From contig JADZGB010000031.1 of assembly GCA_020854105.1 (NCBI GenBank), positions 359,047 to 423,046 of the forward strand: a DNA stretch of 64,000 nucleotides, written 5' to 3'. This stretch comes from Burkholderiales bacterium (GTDB taxonomy: Bacteria > Pseudomonadota > Gammaproteobacteria > Burkholderiales > SHXO01). The notes under the pieces are model-generated. The model was not told where the DNA came from. It was given only the letters and a program-made list of their open reading frames with translations, and did no database searches. The translations under genes and the position numbers were made by a program. Numbering within the stretch: the stretch's first letter is position 1; each line of letters begins with the position of its first letter. Positions 38,930 to 48,033 of the stretch are shown here, piece by piece.

Positions 38930-41712
38930 GGCTGCTTCGCCAACGCGCCGGCGCCGCGCAGGCCGAGACGCGTCAGGATCAGCAGCGTGCTGCCGAGCAC
39001 TGTCAGGAAGACGCCCAGATCGAACAGCATGGCGCTTGCCAACGGAACCGTTCCAACCAGCGGCAGCTGCACATGGCCATGCGAACTGGTGAGAAAGGGC
39101 GCGCCGAGCAGCATCGCAGCGGCACCCGTGCCGAGCGCGACGAGCAATCCGGCCATCGCCGTCGCGGCGAAGTCGCGCCCGATGCGGGCGCTGCTCCACG
39201 CCGTGCCCCTGCCCACATAGAGCAGGACGAGCGCCACGGCAGCCACCAGGCCCGCGACGAATCCGCCGCCGGGCTGGTTATGACCGCGGACGAACAGGTG
39301 CAGGGACACCAGCAGGGCGAGCGGCAGCAGGAGACGCACCAGCAGATCGAGCGGCAGGAAGCGCGTCTCGCGCGACCATGCACGGCCGCGTGCATCCGTT
39401 TCGCGTCGCGGCAGCTCGAGCGCCGCCAGCATGGACGCCACGCCCAGGGCCGCGATCGCGATGACGGTGATCTCGCCGTAGGTATCGAAGGCGCGGAAGT
39501 CCACAAGTATCACGTTGACGACGTTGGTGCCGCCGCCCTGCGGCACGCTGTTGCGCAGGAAGTAGCCCGAAATGGATTCGAGGGGACGCGTGAGCATGGC
39601 CCAGGTCAGCCAGCCAACGCCTGCTCCGACCACGCCGGCGAGCAGGAAGTGGCGCACCGTGTGGTCCACCGCGGCCTCCGGCGGCGCCTCCTGCGGAAGG
39701 TGGTTCAGGGCCAGCAGCAGCAGCAGGATGGAGACCGTCTCGACCGCCAGTTGCGTGAGCGCGAGATCCGGCGCCGAGAAATGCACGAAGCAGAGCGTGA
39801 CGCCGAGGCCGACGACCGACAGCAGAACGATCGCCTCGACGCGCCGGCGGTGGGCGAACATCGTGCCGATGGAGGCCGCGCACATCAGGGCGAACGCCGC
39901 CAGCGCCATGGCATCGGACGGATGCGTGTGCGCGGTACCGGGCCCCGCAGTGGAGGTGAAGAACGGGAACAGGCCGACGAAGAGCGCGGTGAGAATGGTC
40001 AAGGATACGCCAGTGGTCATGCCACCGCGGTAGGCGTTGCGCGCGCCGGCATCGGCCAGCCCGGCCAGCGCCAGAACGGCGCGGTCGAAGATCCGCTTGG
40101 CGAGGTTGCGGCTCTGTACGTGGCTGTGCAGGTCCAGACCGTACTGGACGAGGAAGTACAGCAGCACTCCGCCGGACAGCGCGATCATGCTCATGACCAG
40201 CGGTTCGTTCACGCCGTGCCACAACGCCAGGCTGAATCCCGGGGGGGCCGTGCCGAGCAACGCCTGCGCGGACACCGTGAGCAGGCTCTGCACGATCGCG
40301 CCGGGGAACAGTCCCACCAGCAGGCACACGGCCACCAGGATCTCGACGGGGATGCGCAGCCAGCGCGGCGGTTCGTGCGGGATGCGCGGCGTATGCAGCG
40401 GGCGGGCGAGGAAGAACACGTCGTGGATGAAGCGCAGCGAATAAGCCACGCTGAACACCCCGCCCATCACCGCCGCCAGCGGAAGGATCCATTGCAGGCC
40501 GCCGCCACGCTCGAGGGCCAGCGCCTCGCCGAAGAACATCTCCTTGGAGAGGAAGCCGTTCACCAGGGGTACACCCGCCATCGCCGCAGCGGCCACCATC
40601 GCCAGCAGCCCGGTGTACGGCATGTAGCGCCACAATCCGTTGATGCGGCGCATGTCGCGTGTGCCGCACTCGTGGTCGATGATGCCAGCCGCCATGAACA
40701 GCGAGGCCTTGAAGGTGGCGTGGTTGATCACGTGGAACAGCGCCGCCACGGCGGACAGCGGCGTGCCGATGCCCAGCAGCAGCGTGATCAGACCGAGGTG
40801 GCTCACCGTCGAATAGGCAAGCAGGCCCTTCAGGTCGTGCCGGAACATCGCCTGGTAGGCCGCGAACACCAGAGTTACCAGTCCCACTACGGTCAGCGCG
40901 TAGAACCAGATGTCCGAGCCGGCGAGCACCGGATACAGGCGCGCGAGCAGGAAGATGCCGGCCTTCACCATGGTGGCCGAATGCAGATAGGCCGACACTG
41001 GCGTGGGCGCCGCCATCGCGCCCGGTAGCCAGAAATGGAACGGCACCTGCGCCGACTTGGTGAACGCGCCGAGCAGGATCAGCACCAGGATGACGCTGTA
41101 GTACGGACTCGCCTGCACCTGCGCTCCGGCAGCGAGGACCCGGGACAGCTCGAAGCTTCCGGCGACATGGCCGAGCAGGAGCACGCCCGCGAGCAGCGCG
41201 AGCCCCCCGCTGCCGGTGACGGCCAGGGCGATGCGCGCGCCGTCGCGCGCGCCGGCCTTGTTCGACCAGTATCCGATGAGCAGGAATGAACTCAGGCCGG
41301 TGAGTTCCCAGAACACGAACAACAGCAGGAGGTTCTCGCTCAGCACGATGCCGAGCATCGCGCCGGTGAACAGCATGAGCAGCGCGAAGAATCGGTCCAG
41401 GCGCGCTTCGTTCGACAGGTAGTAGCGCGCGTAGAGAATGACCAGCATGCCGATCGCGAGGATCAGCAGCGTGAACAGGAACGACAGCCCGTCGAGGCGC
41501 AGCGAGAACGCCAGCCCGATCTGCGGTACCCAGGGCATGCTCCACGACAGCACCTCGCCATCGAACACCCGGGGCGCGAGAGCGAGCAGTACACCGAGGG
41601 CGAGTGCGTCGGCGCAGGCGGCCAGCCAGGGCGCGAGGCTGCGTGGACCGCGCGCCGAAAGCACGAACGCGGGCACTGCCAGCCATGGCAGAAGGACGAT
41701 GAACGCAAGCAT
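38926..41712 (-). CDS. mrpAB: Mrp antiporter fused subunit A/B
   Basis: A 928-residue protein joining MrpA (NuoL-like, about residues 1-760) with an MrpB-type C-terminus (LFVRGHNQPGGGFVAGLVAA, from about 780). MrpA landmarks: LFVFWELTGLSSFLLIGYW, FHFWLPGAMAAPTPVSAYLH and STVSHLG. Fusion of A and B is known in Gram-negative group-2 Mrp systems. I chose the ATG at 41712 (MLAFIVLLPWL); the frame opens 36 bases earlier. First gene of the operon AB-C-D-E-F-G, all linked by overlaps or short gaps. Confidence 0.94.
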   Translation of the reverse strand: MLAFIVLLPWLAVPAFVLSARGPRSLAPWLAACADALALGVLLALAPRVFDGEVLSWSMPWVPQIGLAFSLRLDGLSFLFTLLILAIGMLVILYARYYLSNEARLDRFFALLMLFTGAMLGIVLSENLLLLFVFWELTGLSSFLLIGYWSNKAGARDGARIALAVTGSGGLALLAGVLLLGHVAGSFELSRVLAAGAQVQASPYYSVILVLILLGAFTKSAQVPFHFWLPGAMAAPTPVSAYLHSATMVKAGIFLLARLYPVLAGSDIWFYALTVVGLVTLVFAAYQAMFRHDLKGLLAYSTVSHLGLITLLLGIGTPLSAVAALFHVINHATFKASLFMAAGIIDHECGTRDMRRINGLWRYMPYTGLLAMVAAAAMAGVPLVNGFLSKEMFFGEALALERGGGLQWILPLAAVMGGVFSVAYSLRFIHDVFFLARPLHTPRIPHEPPRWLRIPVEILVAVCLLVGLFPGAIVQSLLTVSAQALLGTAPPGFSLALWHGVNEPLVMSMIALSGGVLLYFLVQYGLDLHSHVQSRNLAKRIFDRAVLALAGLADAGARNAYRGGMTTGVSLTILTALFVGLFPFFTSTAGPGTAHTHPSDAMALAAFALMCAASIGTMFAHRRRVEAIVLLSVVGLGVTLCFVHFSAPDLALTQLAVETVSILLLLLALNHLPQEAPPEAAVDHTVRHFLLAGVVGAGVGWLTWAMLTRPLESISGYFLRNSVPQGGGTNVVNVILVDFRAFDTYGEITVIAIAALGVASMLAALELPRRETDARGRAWSRETRFLPLDLLVRLLLPLALLVSLHLFVRGHNQPGGGFVAGLVAAVALVLLYVGRGTAWSSARIGRDFAATAMAGLLVALGTGAAAMLLGAPFLTSSHGHVQLPLVGTVPLASAMLFDLGVFLTVLGSTLLILTRLGLRGAGALAKQP

Positions 41713-41866
41713 GTCGACAGTGGCTGGCGGGTGGGCCTGCCCGGGCAAACGCGGCCAGCATGGATCATAGCAGGAGCCGGTTCGGCGATGACCGCACCGG
41801 CGCAGCGTTCATCAGGGAGAGGGACGGGCGCACGGATGCGCGCCCGGTGCGGCGCTATTGCGCCTT

Positions 41867-42055
41867 CTACTTGTTGGCGTGTTCGTTCTCGGAAGTGGGA
41901 ATGGAGATGGGGTCGCTCGCCGGGAAGGTCTCGGTCAGCGCCTCGTCGATCAGTTCCTCCTCGTGCTCGTCCTTGGGCAGCTGCGGCACCAGCTCGGAAC
42001 CCTGGTCCTTCTCGAGACGCGGCGGCTGGTCGTTGGTGGTGGATTTGGTCGCCAT
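41867..42055 (-). CDS. Small acidic protein with ETFPASDP motif
   Basis: A 62-residue protein, MATKSTTNDQP to SENEHANK, without signal or membrane segment. The core DEALTETFPASDPISIP matches a short motif seen in many small uncharacterised proteobacterial proteins. A good ribosome-binding site (aggaga) precedes the ATG at 42055. It is on the mrp strand, 154 bp upstream of mrpAB. Probably intrinsically disordered; function unknown. Confidence 0.8.
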   Translation of the reverse strand: MATKSTTNDQPPRLEKDQGSELVPQLPKDEHEEELIDEALTETFPASDPISIPTSENEHANK

Positions 42056-42245
42056 GCGCAATCTCCTGTCTGGGTCGGTCCGGGAATAGGGCAATTCCGG
42101 GACCGGGCTCCGACATGGCCGCTGCTCGCACGGCCAGCACGGGCACCGAGATCTGCGCATCGATCGCATCGGAGACGTAGTACCGCGTACCGGTTCACGC
42201 ATGCGCTATCCTTCGGCGCATGAACGACCACACGCGAGAGCGCCC

Positions 42246-43076
42246 ATGCACGACTCGATCCTTCCACCCGTAGGGGCAGAGCTGCTCGCCACGGTGGTCA
42301 TCGTCGTCGCCGTGATCGTGGCCAACGTGGCGATCTCGACGGTGCTGCGCTCGCGGTCGTGGCTGTCACGCGAAACCAAGTTGCGTGGCTCCGTGTTCTG
42401 GCGCAACTTCTCGCTGCTGCTCGCCCTGCTCGCGCTCCTGTTCGTGTGGCGGGCCGAACTGCGTGCCGCGGCCCTGTCCCTCGCCGCTTTGAGCGTCGCG
42501 CTGGTGCTGGCCGGCAAGGAGTTGTTCACGTCGATTCTGGGCTACGTGCACCGGACCACGACCGGCACGTTCCGCTTCGGCGACGTGATCGAGATCAACG
42601 GCGTACGCGGCGAGGTGATCGACCAGACGCTGCTGTCCACCACCATGCTGGAGATGAGCGAGGAGCACCAGTTCACGGGTCGCCTGGTGCAGTTCCCCAA
42701 CAGCTTCTTCGTGCTGCATCCGGTTCGCAATTTCTCCAGCCTGGGGAACTACCAGCTCGGCATCCTGGCAGTGCCGCTCGCGGCCCCGGCGGAGGTCGAA
42801 CGCGCCAAGGCCACGCTGGAGAGCGTCGCCCGCGAGGTGTGCTCGGAGTACATCGCTCCCACCGGACGCGCGCTGCGCGCACTGGAAGGCGAGCAATTCA
42901 TCGTCATGCCCTCCGCCGAGCCGCGCGTCACGGTGCGCCTTCCGGACGCGGGCAAGATCGTGCTCGCCCTGCGCTTTCCCTGTCCGAGCGATCAGCGCAC
43001 GCGCACCGAGCAGGAGATCCTGGTGCGCTACCTCGCCGCCTCCGCAGCGTTCGAGCCGACGCCCGGCAGCAGCTGA
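42246..43076 (+). CDS. MscS-family mechanosensitive channel
   Basis: A 276-residue membrane protein: two or three N-terminal helices (LLATVVIVVAVIVANVAIS; FSLLLALLALLFVW; AALSLAALSVALVLAGKELF), then the MscS beta-domain (TTGTFRFGDVIEINGVRGEVID, about 102-123; VQFPNSFFVLHPVRNFS). It should open under membrane tension to release solutes. The ATG at 42246 is chosen; an in-frame ATG at 42201 would add 15 polar residues. Confidence 0.88.
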   Translation: MHDSILPPVGAELLATVVIVVAVIVANVAISTVLRSRSWLSRETKLRGSVFWRNFSLLLALLALLFVWRAELRAAALSLAALSVALVLAGKELFTSILGYVHRTTTGTFRFGDVIEINGVRGEVIDQTLLSTTMLEMSEEHQFTGRLVQFPNSFFVLHPVRNFSSLGNYQLGILAVPLAAPAEVERAKATLESVAREVCSEYIAPTGRALRALEGEQFIVMPSAEPRVTVRLPDAGKIVLALRFPCPSDQRTRTEQEILVRYLAASAAFEPTPGSS

Positions 43077-43248
43077 GCCACCGCCTGTTTGCGGCCCGTG
43101 GCAGTTGCAGCGCCCAGGGCGAGACGCAGGGATTGACGGCAGTGCGGGTCGCCGTGCGTGGGCTGCAGCGTGCCCGAGGACAGGAGCGCCGTTACGGACC
43201 AAGCGCGAACCAGGATCGTATCGTGTGCAGCGGCGCAGGCTGCTGCCG

Positions 43249-43899
43249 TCAGTCGCCCACGAGGACGACGTGTACCCGTGTCGGACCGTGGATGCCGAGC
43301 ACGAGGGTGAGTTCGATGTCGGCGGTGCGCGAGGGGCCGGAGACGAAGGCCACCTGGCGCGGCAGCCGCTCCTTCTCGCGCCGCAGCAGATCCCAGCCGT
43401 CCTCCATGCTGCGCACCAGGCGTGATACCGGCACGATGGCGATGTGGGTCTCGGGCAGCAGGCTGGTGGCAGGATGCGTGTCCGGTCCGGACAGCAGCAT
43501 CAGCGTCCCGGTCTCGGCCACCGCGCAGAAGGTGCCGGTGATACCGAGCCTGTCGTCACCGGTGACCGCGCGCGCTTCGATGCCCAGGCCTGCCGGGGAC
43601 CAGGGCAGTGCACCGAACTCGGGCCAGCAGGCGCCCGCGACGGGCAGCTGGCGTTCGGACAGGTAGCGCGCCACGGCCGCCGGCACCTCGCCCAGGTTGA
43701 CCGCTTCATCGACGGTGGTCGACAGGATCGTGCAGCGTTCCCGGAAACGCTCCAGCAGATCCCAGGACATGTCCGGCTGCGGTCCGCGCGGATGCATGCG
43801 CAGCTTGGTACGCATGTCCGCGCTCTGCTGCGCGTCCAGCGGTTCGTTGCGGCCCAGTGCGGTACGGATCCGGGCGAGGATGTTGTCTCGTGCACTCAT
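43249..43899 (-). CDS. lutC: Lactate utilisation protein C
   Basis: A 216-residue LUD-domain protein. Seen: MSARDNILARIRTALGR, RLGITGTFCAVAETGTLMLL and FVSGPSRTADIELTLVLGIHGP, the conserved LutC pattern. Third gene of lutABC, which oxidises L-lactate to pyruvate through iron-sulphur proteins. It begins 17 bp after lutB. No lactate permease or LutR regulator is in view. Confidence 0.94.
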   Translation of the reverse strand: MSARDNILARIRTALGRNEPLDAQQSADMRTKLRMHPRGPQPDMSWDLLERFRERCTILSTTVDEAVNLGEVPAAVARYLSERQLPVAGACWPEFGALPWSPAGLGIEARAVTGDDRLGITGTFCAVAETGTLMLLSGPDTHPATSLLPETHIAIVPVSRLVRSMEDGWDLLRREKERLPRQVAFVSGPSRTADIELTLVLGIHGPTRVHVVLVGD

Positions 43900-43916
43900 C
43901 ACGGGCTCTCCGGGAT

Positions 43917-45326
43917 TCATCCGCGCTTGCGTGCGGCGTACAGTTCGCGGAAGGTCCTTCCCGCCGGAGCCGGCATGTCCCGCTGCGCGGTCCACGCCCC
44001 TGCACCGCCGGGGAGGCTGCGGATCGCGCCGTCGCGTCCACCCATGGCGCGGCCGACGCGCGCCGCGATCCGCGTCAACGCAGCATAGACGGCCGGCCGG
44101 GTCGCGGCCCACGCCCACAGCTTCAGGCCGGTGCGCTCCGACCAGGGCCGCAGGTCGCGCTCGAACTGGCGCTCGCGCAGCTTGCGCATCAGATCGGGCA
44201 GCGGAATCTTCACCGGACAGACCACGCCGCATTGGTTGCACATCGTGGCAGCGTGGGGCAGATCGAGCGCGTTCTCCACGCCTGCGTACGCGGGCGTGAG
44301 GACCGAACCGATCGGACCGGGATAGACCCAGCCGTAGGGGTGACCGCCCACGTTCTGGTAGACCGGGCAGTGGTTCATGCAGGCGCCGCAGCGGATGCAG
44401 CGCAGCGCCTCGCGCAGCTCGGATCCGAGCACGCGCGTGCGCCCCGAGTCGACGATGACGATGTGGAATTCCTCCGGACCGTCGGTGTCGCCGGCCTGCT
44501 TCGGTCCGGTGGTGAAGCTGAGGTAGTTGCTGATCGACTGCGCGGTGGCCGAGCGCGTGAGCAGGCGCAGGATGAAGGACACGTCCTCCAGCGTGGGCAA
44601 CACCTTCTCGATTCCGGCGATGGCGACGTGCACACGCGGCATGGTGGTGCTCATGCGGCCATTGCCCTCGTTGGTGACGATCATGGTGGTGCCGGTCTCG
44701 GCGACGAGGAAGTTCGCGCCGGTGATGCCCATGTCGGCAGTGAGGAAGTGCGGACGCAGCATCTCGCGCGCCTCGCGCGTCAGTTCCGAGATGTCGGTCT
44801 TGCGCGCACGCCCGTGCCGCTGCTCGAACAGATCGGCGACCTCGTCCTTGGTGCGATGGATCGCCGGCGCGATGATGTGAGAGGGCGTGTCGCCGGACTG
44901 CTCGATGATGTACTCGCCCAGGTCGGTTTCGCGCACCTCCACGCCGCCCGCCTGCAGGTACTTGTTCAGGCCCGACTCCTCCCCCAGCATGGACTTGGAC
45001 TTGATCGCCTTGCGCACACCGGCGGCCCTGGCGATCTCGAGCACGATGCGGTTCATGTCCTCCGAGGTCTCGGCCCAGTGCACCCGGGCTCCGCGCGCGC
45101 TGGCATTGCGCTCGAACTCCTCCAGCAGGAAGTCCAGGTGCTCGAGAGCGTTGTCGCGCACCTGCCTGGCGGCTTCGCGTATGTCCTCGAAGTTGTCCAG
45201 TTCGCCGACCGAGGCCACACGTCCCACCACCATGCGCGAGCGCAGGTTGGACAGCGCCTTGCGCAGATGAGGGTTGGCCAGCGACTCGGCGGCGCGTTGC
45301 CTGAAGCTGCGGGCGCGCAGTTCCAT
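43917..45326 (-). CDS. lutB: Lactate utilisation iron-sulphur protein B
   Basis: A 469-residue protein with an N-terminal LUD domain (KSKSMLGEESGLN, ADMGITGANFLVAETGT) and a C-terminal ferredoxin region with two cluster motifs, CIRCGACMNHCP and CNQCGVVCP. The ATG at 45326 begins MELRARSFRQRAAE; it follows the lutA stop by one base. Electron-transfer core of the lactate-oxidising complex. Confidence 0.95.
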   Translation of the reverse strand: MELRARSFRQRAAESLANPHLRKALSNLRSRMVVGRVASVGELDNFEDIREAARQVRDNALEHLDFLLEEFERNASARGARVHWAETSEDMNRIVLEIARAAGVRKAIKSKSMLGEESGLNKYLQAGGVEVRETDLGEYIIEQSGDTPSHIIAPAIHRTKDEVADLFEQRHGRARKTDISELTREAREMLRPHFLTADMGITGANFLVAETGTTMIVTNEGNGRMSTTMPRVHVAIAGIEKVLPTLEDVSFILRLLTRSATAQSISNYLSFTTGPKQAGDTDGPEEFHIVIVDSGRTRVLGSELREALRCIRCGACMNHCPVYQNVGGHPYGWVYPGPIGSVLTPAYAGVENALDLPHAATMCNQCGVVCPVKIPLPDLMRKLRERQFERDLRPWSERTGLKLWAWAATRPAVYAALTRIAARVGRAMGGRDGAIRSLPGGAGAWTAQRDMPAPAGRTFRELYAARKRG

Positions 45327-45327
45327 C

Positions 45328-46065
45328 TCAGCCCTCCTCGCCCGTCGTGCCGGCCAGCACCTCTGCCACGTGCAGGACCCTGGTACGCACGTCACCCCGC
45401 CGGCGCATGCGCCCCTCGATGTTGAGCATGCAGCCAAGATCGCCGAGCACCACCGCGTCCGTCCCGGTGGACTGCACGTCGTCGCACTTCTGGTCGCAGA
45501 TCCGTGCGGAGATGTCGCCGAACTTCACCGAGAAGGTGCCGCCGAAGCCGCAGCACTGCTCGGGCGTGCTCATCTCCTCGAGCACCAGGCCGGGAACCTT
45601 GGCGAGCAGTGCACGCGGTTGCGATTTCACGCCCATTTCGCGCAGGCCCGAGCACGAATCGTGGTAGGTGACGGTGCCCTGGAACGTTCCGGGCACCTGC
45701 TCGATCCTGAGCACGTTGACGAGGAAGTCGGTCAGCTCCCAGGTACGTGCGATCAGCCACTCCACGTCGGCGCGCGCCTGCGGCACGTCGGACAGCAGCT
45801 CTGGGTAGTGCGCCTTGATCATGCCGCTGCACGACCCCGAAGGGATCACGACGTAATCGCAGTCCTTGAACTCGCCGAGGACCTTGCGCGCCAGAGCCTG
45901 CGCCGAGGCGCGGTCTCCCGAATTGTAGCCGGGCTGCCCGCAGCAGGTCTGGCTGGCGGGCACCACCACTTCGCAACCCGCGCTTTCCAGGAGTTCGAGG
46001 GCGGCGAATCCGATGCGCGGACGCATGAGATCGACGAGACAAGTGACGAACAGACCGACGCGCAT
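45328..46065 (-). CDS. lutA: Lactate utilisation protein A (CCG-domain)
   Basis: A 245-residue protein with two cysteine-rich CCG domains: QTCCGQPGYNSG and EQCCGFGGTFSVK, each preceded by a conserved Cys region. These bind an unusual iron-sulphur cluster in GlcF/HdrB/LutA proteins. First gene of lutABC; I see no clear promoter in the 154 bp to the next gene on its strand, where the pbpG terminator also lies. Confidence 0.94.
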   Translation of the reverse strand: MRVGLFVTCLVDLMRPRIGFAALELLESAGCEVVVPASQTCCGQPGYNSGDRASAQALARKVLGEFKDCDYVVIPSGSCSGMIKAHYPELLSDVPQARADVEWLIARTWELTDFLVNVLRIEQVPGTFQGTVTYHDSCSGLREMGVKSQPRALLAKVPGLVLEEMSTPEQCCGFGGTFSVKFGDISARICDQKCDDVQSTGTDAVVLGDLGCMLNIEGRMRRRGDVRTRVLHVAEVLAGTTGEEG

Positions 46066-46171
46066 GATCAGACGGAGAATGAGGGACGGAACGGGGGCCG
46101 GAACGGCGGCGCATCATAGCACGCGGGCGTCGACCCGCCGGTGATCGCGCGTGCGGGCCCCGAAAACACGA

Positions 46172-46192
46172 GGCCCCGCGCGTGGCGGGGCC
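46172..46192 (-). terminator. Rho-independent terminator after the endopeptidase gene
   Basis: An 8-bp GC stem (ggccccgc 46172-46179, gcggggcc 46185-46192) followed on the minus strand by tcgtgttttcg. It lies 28 bp after the stop of the S11 peptidase gene and separates it from lutABC. Confidence 0.8.
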
Positions 46193-46219
46193 CGTTCGGG
46201 ATGCAGGCGCCGGCGCGCG

Positions 46220-47179
46220 CTACATCATGCGCGCACGCGGAGAGGCCGCGGCCGGCGTCAGGTCCAGCGTCTCCACCCACTGCTTGATCCGGTTGGCATC
46301 GGCGATCCGGGTGACCTTCCCGAGCGAATCGAGCAGGACGATGATGACCGGCTTGGCGGCGATTCGCGCCTGCATCACCAGGCAACGGCCCGCCTCGCTG
46401 ATGTAGCCGGTCTTGGACAGGCCGATGTCCCAGGTACCGCTGCGCACCAGCGCATTGGAGTTCTGGAACGCCATCGCCCGCGCGCGGCGACGATCGTGCA
46501 CGGCGAGCCGGACCGATTCGGTCGTGGTGAAGTCGCGGATCAGGCTGTAGTTGTAGCTGGCGTTGACCATGCGCGCGAGGTCGAGTGCGGTGGACACGTT
46601 GTTCGGATTCAGACCGGTCGCGTCCACGAAGTGCGTGTCCTGCATCTCCAGCTGGCGCGCCTTCTGGTTCATGGCGCCGATGAAGGCGCGCGCGCCGCCC
46701 GGGTAGTGGCGCGACAGTGCCGAGGCCGCCCGGTTCTCCGATGACATCAGCGCGAGGCGCAGCATCTCGCGACGGGACAGGCGAAGTCCGGGGCGCAGCC
46801 GGGAGGACGTGCCCTTGAGACGATCCACGTCTTCGCTGGTGATGGTGATGGACTCGTCCAGCGGCAGGCCGGCATCGAGCACGACCATCGCGGTCATGAG
46901 CTTCGTGATCGAGGCGATCGGCATGACCGCCTGGGTATTCTTGGCGTAGAGAAGGCTACCGTCCTCCTGGTCGATCACCACCGCGGAGGCGGCCACGAGA
47001 TCCAGATCGTCTCCGGAAACGGTGGACGGAGACGCCACGAAATCGAGCTGCTGCTGACGCTGTTCGACAGAGGCACTGTCGGCCACCGGCGCACCGGTGA
47101 TGATCACCGGGTCGGATACCTGGGCCGCGGCAAGCGCGGGCACCAGCGAAGCGAGAGCGAGAAATAGCCTGCAGCGCAT
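46220..47179 (-). CDS. pbpG: D-alanyl-D-alanine endopeptidase (peptidase S11, PbpG type)
   Basis: A 319-residue periplasmic penicillin-binding protein with signal peptide MRCRLFLALASLVPALAAAQ. Active-site motifs: SITK (SxxK), SSENRA (SxN) and KTGYIS (KTG). The size and sequence fit PBP7/PbpG, which cuts peptidoglycan cross-links, rather than the larger DacA carboxypeptidases. The ATG at 47179 is chosen because it starts the signal peptide. Confidence 0.92.
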   Translation of the reverse strand: MRCRLFLALASLVPALAAAQVSDPVIITGAPVADSASVEQRQQQLDFVASPSTVSGDDLDLVAASAVVIDQEDGSLLYAKNTQAVMPIASITKLMTAMVVLDAGLPLDESITITSEDVDRLKGTSSRLRPGLRLSRREMLRLALMSSENRAASALSRHYPGGARAFIGAMNQKARQLEMQDTHFVDATGLNPNNVSTALDLARMVNASYNYSLIRDFTTTESVRLAVHDRRRARAMAFQNSNALVRSGTWDIGLSKTGYISEAGRCLVMQARIAAKPVIIVLLDSLGKVTRIADANRIKQWVETLDLTPAAASPRARMM

Positions 47180-47356
47180 CACAACCTCGTGAATCTTCTG
47201 ACTGATCGTCCCTGACACCGTCCCGCGCCATCCTCTGCGCGCGCTGGACCCGCCGCCGAAGTGGCACATAACGACGGATGCCCGGGGAACTTAAAAGCAG
47301 AGACTATTCCACGCCGGCGCCAACGGAGTGAAAACTATCAAAGATCAGGCGCTAAG

Positions 47357-47390
47357 GCAACAATGTTAATGTTCTGACTAACAATGTTGC
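47357..47390. repeat. Imperfect inverted repeat in an AT-rich intergenic region
   Basis: gcaacaatgtta (47357-47368) and taacaatgttgc (47379-47390) form 12-base arms with one mismatch and a 10-base spacer. The surrounding 47285-47395 is AT-rich. It lies about 180 bp upstream of pbpG and could be a regulator binding site. The rest of the 293-bp gap 47180-47472 shows nothing else. Confidence 0.6.
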
Positions 47391-47472
47391 GCGCCAGGCT
47401 CGAGGCCGGGACCGGGGACTGTAAGAGCGCCCGACGAACGTCAACGCAACCTCGCCCGAACCGGTCAGGGTC

Positions 47473-47901
47473 TCAGCCGCCGATTGCGCGGCACACGAGA
47501 AGCGTCTTCTCCTGGCCCTTTCCGCTGCCGTCCGGATCGCCGATCGGCTCCAGGTCGCGCCGGTAGCCGTTCACTTCCCGAGGCTTGGCGAGGCGGGGAA
47601 GCGCCTTCTGCACCTGCGCGGGCGTCGCGTCGAGGATCAGGCCGAAGTCGTCGCGGCTGCCGTCCCGTCCGGGGGCAAAGTAGAACAGGTGGGCGCTCAC
47701 CCCCTTGGCAAGGACGGCCTCCCCGACCTTGACGATCATGGCCTGGGCCTTCGAATCGATCGGTGGGGCCTCTCCGGTCAGCTTCAGGGAGCAGTTCTCG
47801 ACCTCCTTGACGAGCTGGGCCGCGCTGAGCCCTTCGCCCGAGGCCGGCGCGGCGAACGCGCACATAAGGGCGAATGGAAGAAGACCGGACGAACGGGACA
47901 T
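47473..47901 (-). CDS. Secreted hypothetical protein
   Basis: A 142-residue protein with signal peptide (LLPFALMCAFAAPASGEG). Mature part: two Cys (ENCSLKL and LLVCRAIGG), a central KGVSAHLFYFAPGRDGS and a strongly helical QVQKALPRL. Unrecognised. The ATG at 47901 starts the signal; it follows the ABC exporter gene by 132 bp on the same strand. Confidence 0.72.
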   Translation of the reverse strand: MSRSSGLLPFALMCAFAAPASGEGLSAAQLVKEVENCSLKLTGEAPPIDSKAQAMIVKVGEAVLAKGVSAHLFYFAPGRDGSRDDFGLILDATPAQVQKALPRLAKPREVNGYRRDLEPIGDPDGSGKGQEKTLLVCRAIGG

Positions 47902-48033
47902 GCGTGCTCCAGGAGTCTGGGTCGGCGAGCGATGGCGGAGGATAACAGGCGAGGGCGCTCGCGGGGCGGCGCGACGATCGTGCCAGCGATCTGCCCGGCC
48001 TCGTGCGCCGGCGAGCGGCATCGCGGGGAACTC

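Noticed and set aside
39073..41028. Long open frame opposite mrpAB
   Set aside because: Composition artefact: Gln/Arg/His-rich with no domain, wholly inside a well supported membrane-protein gene.
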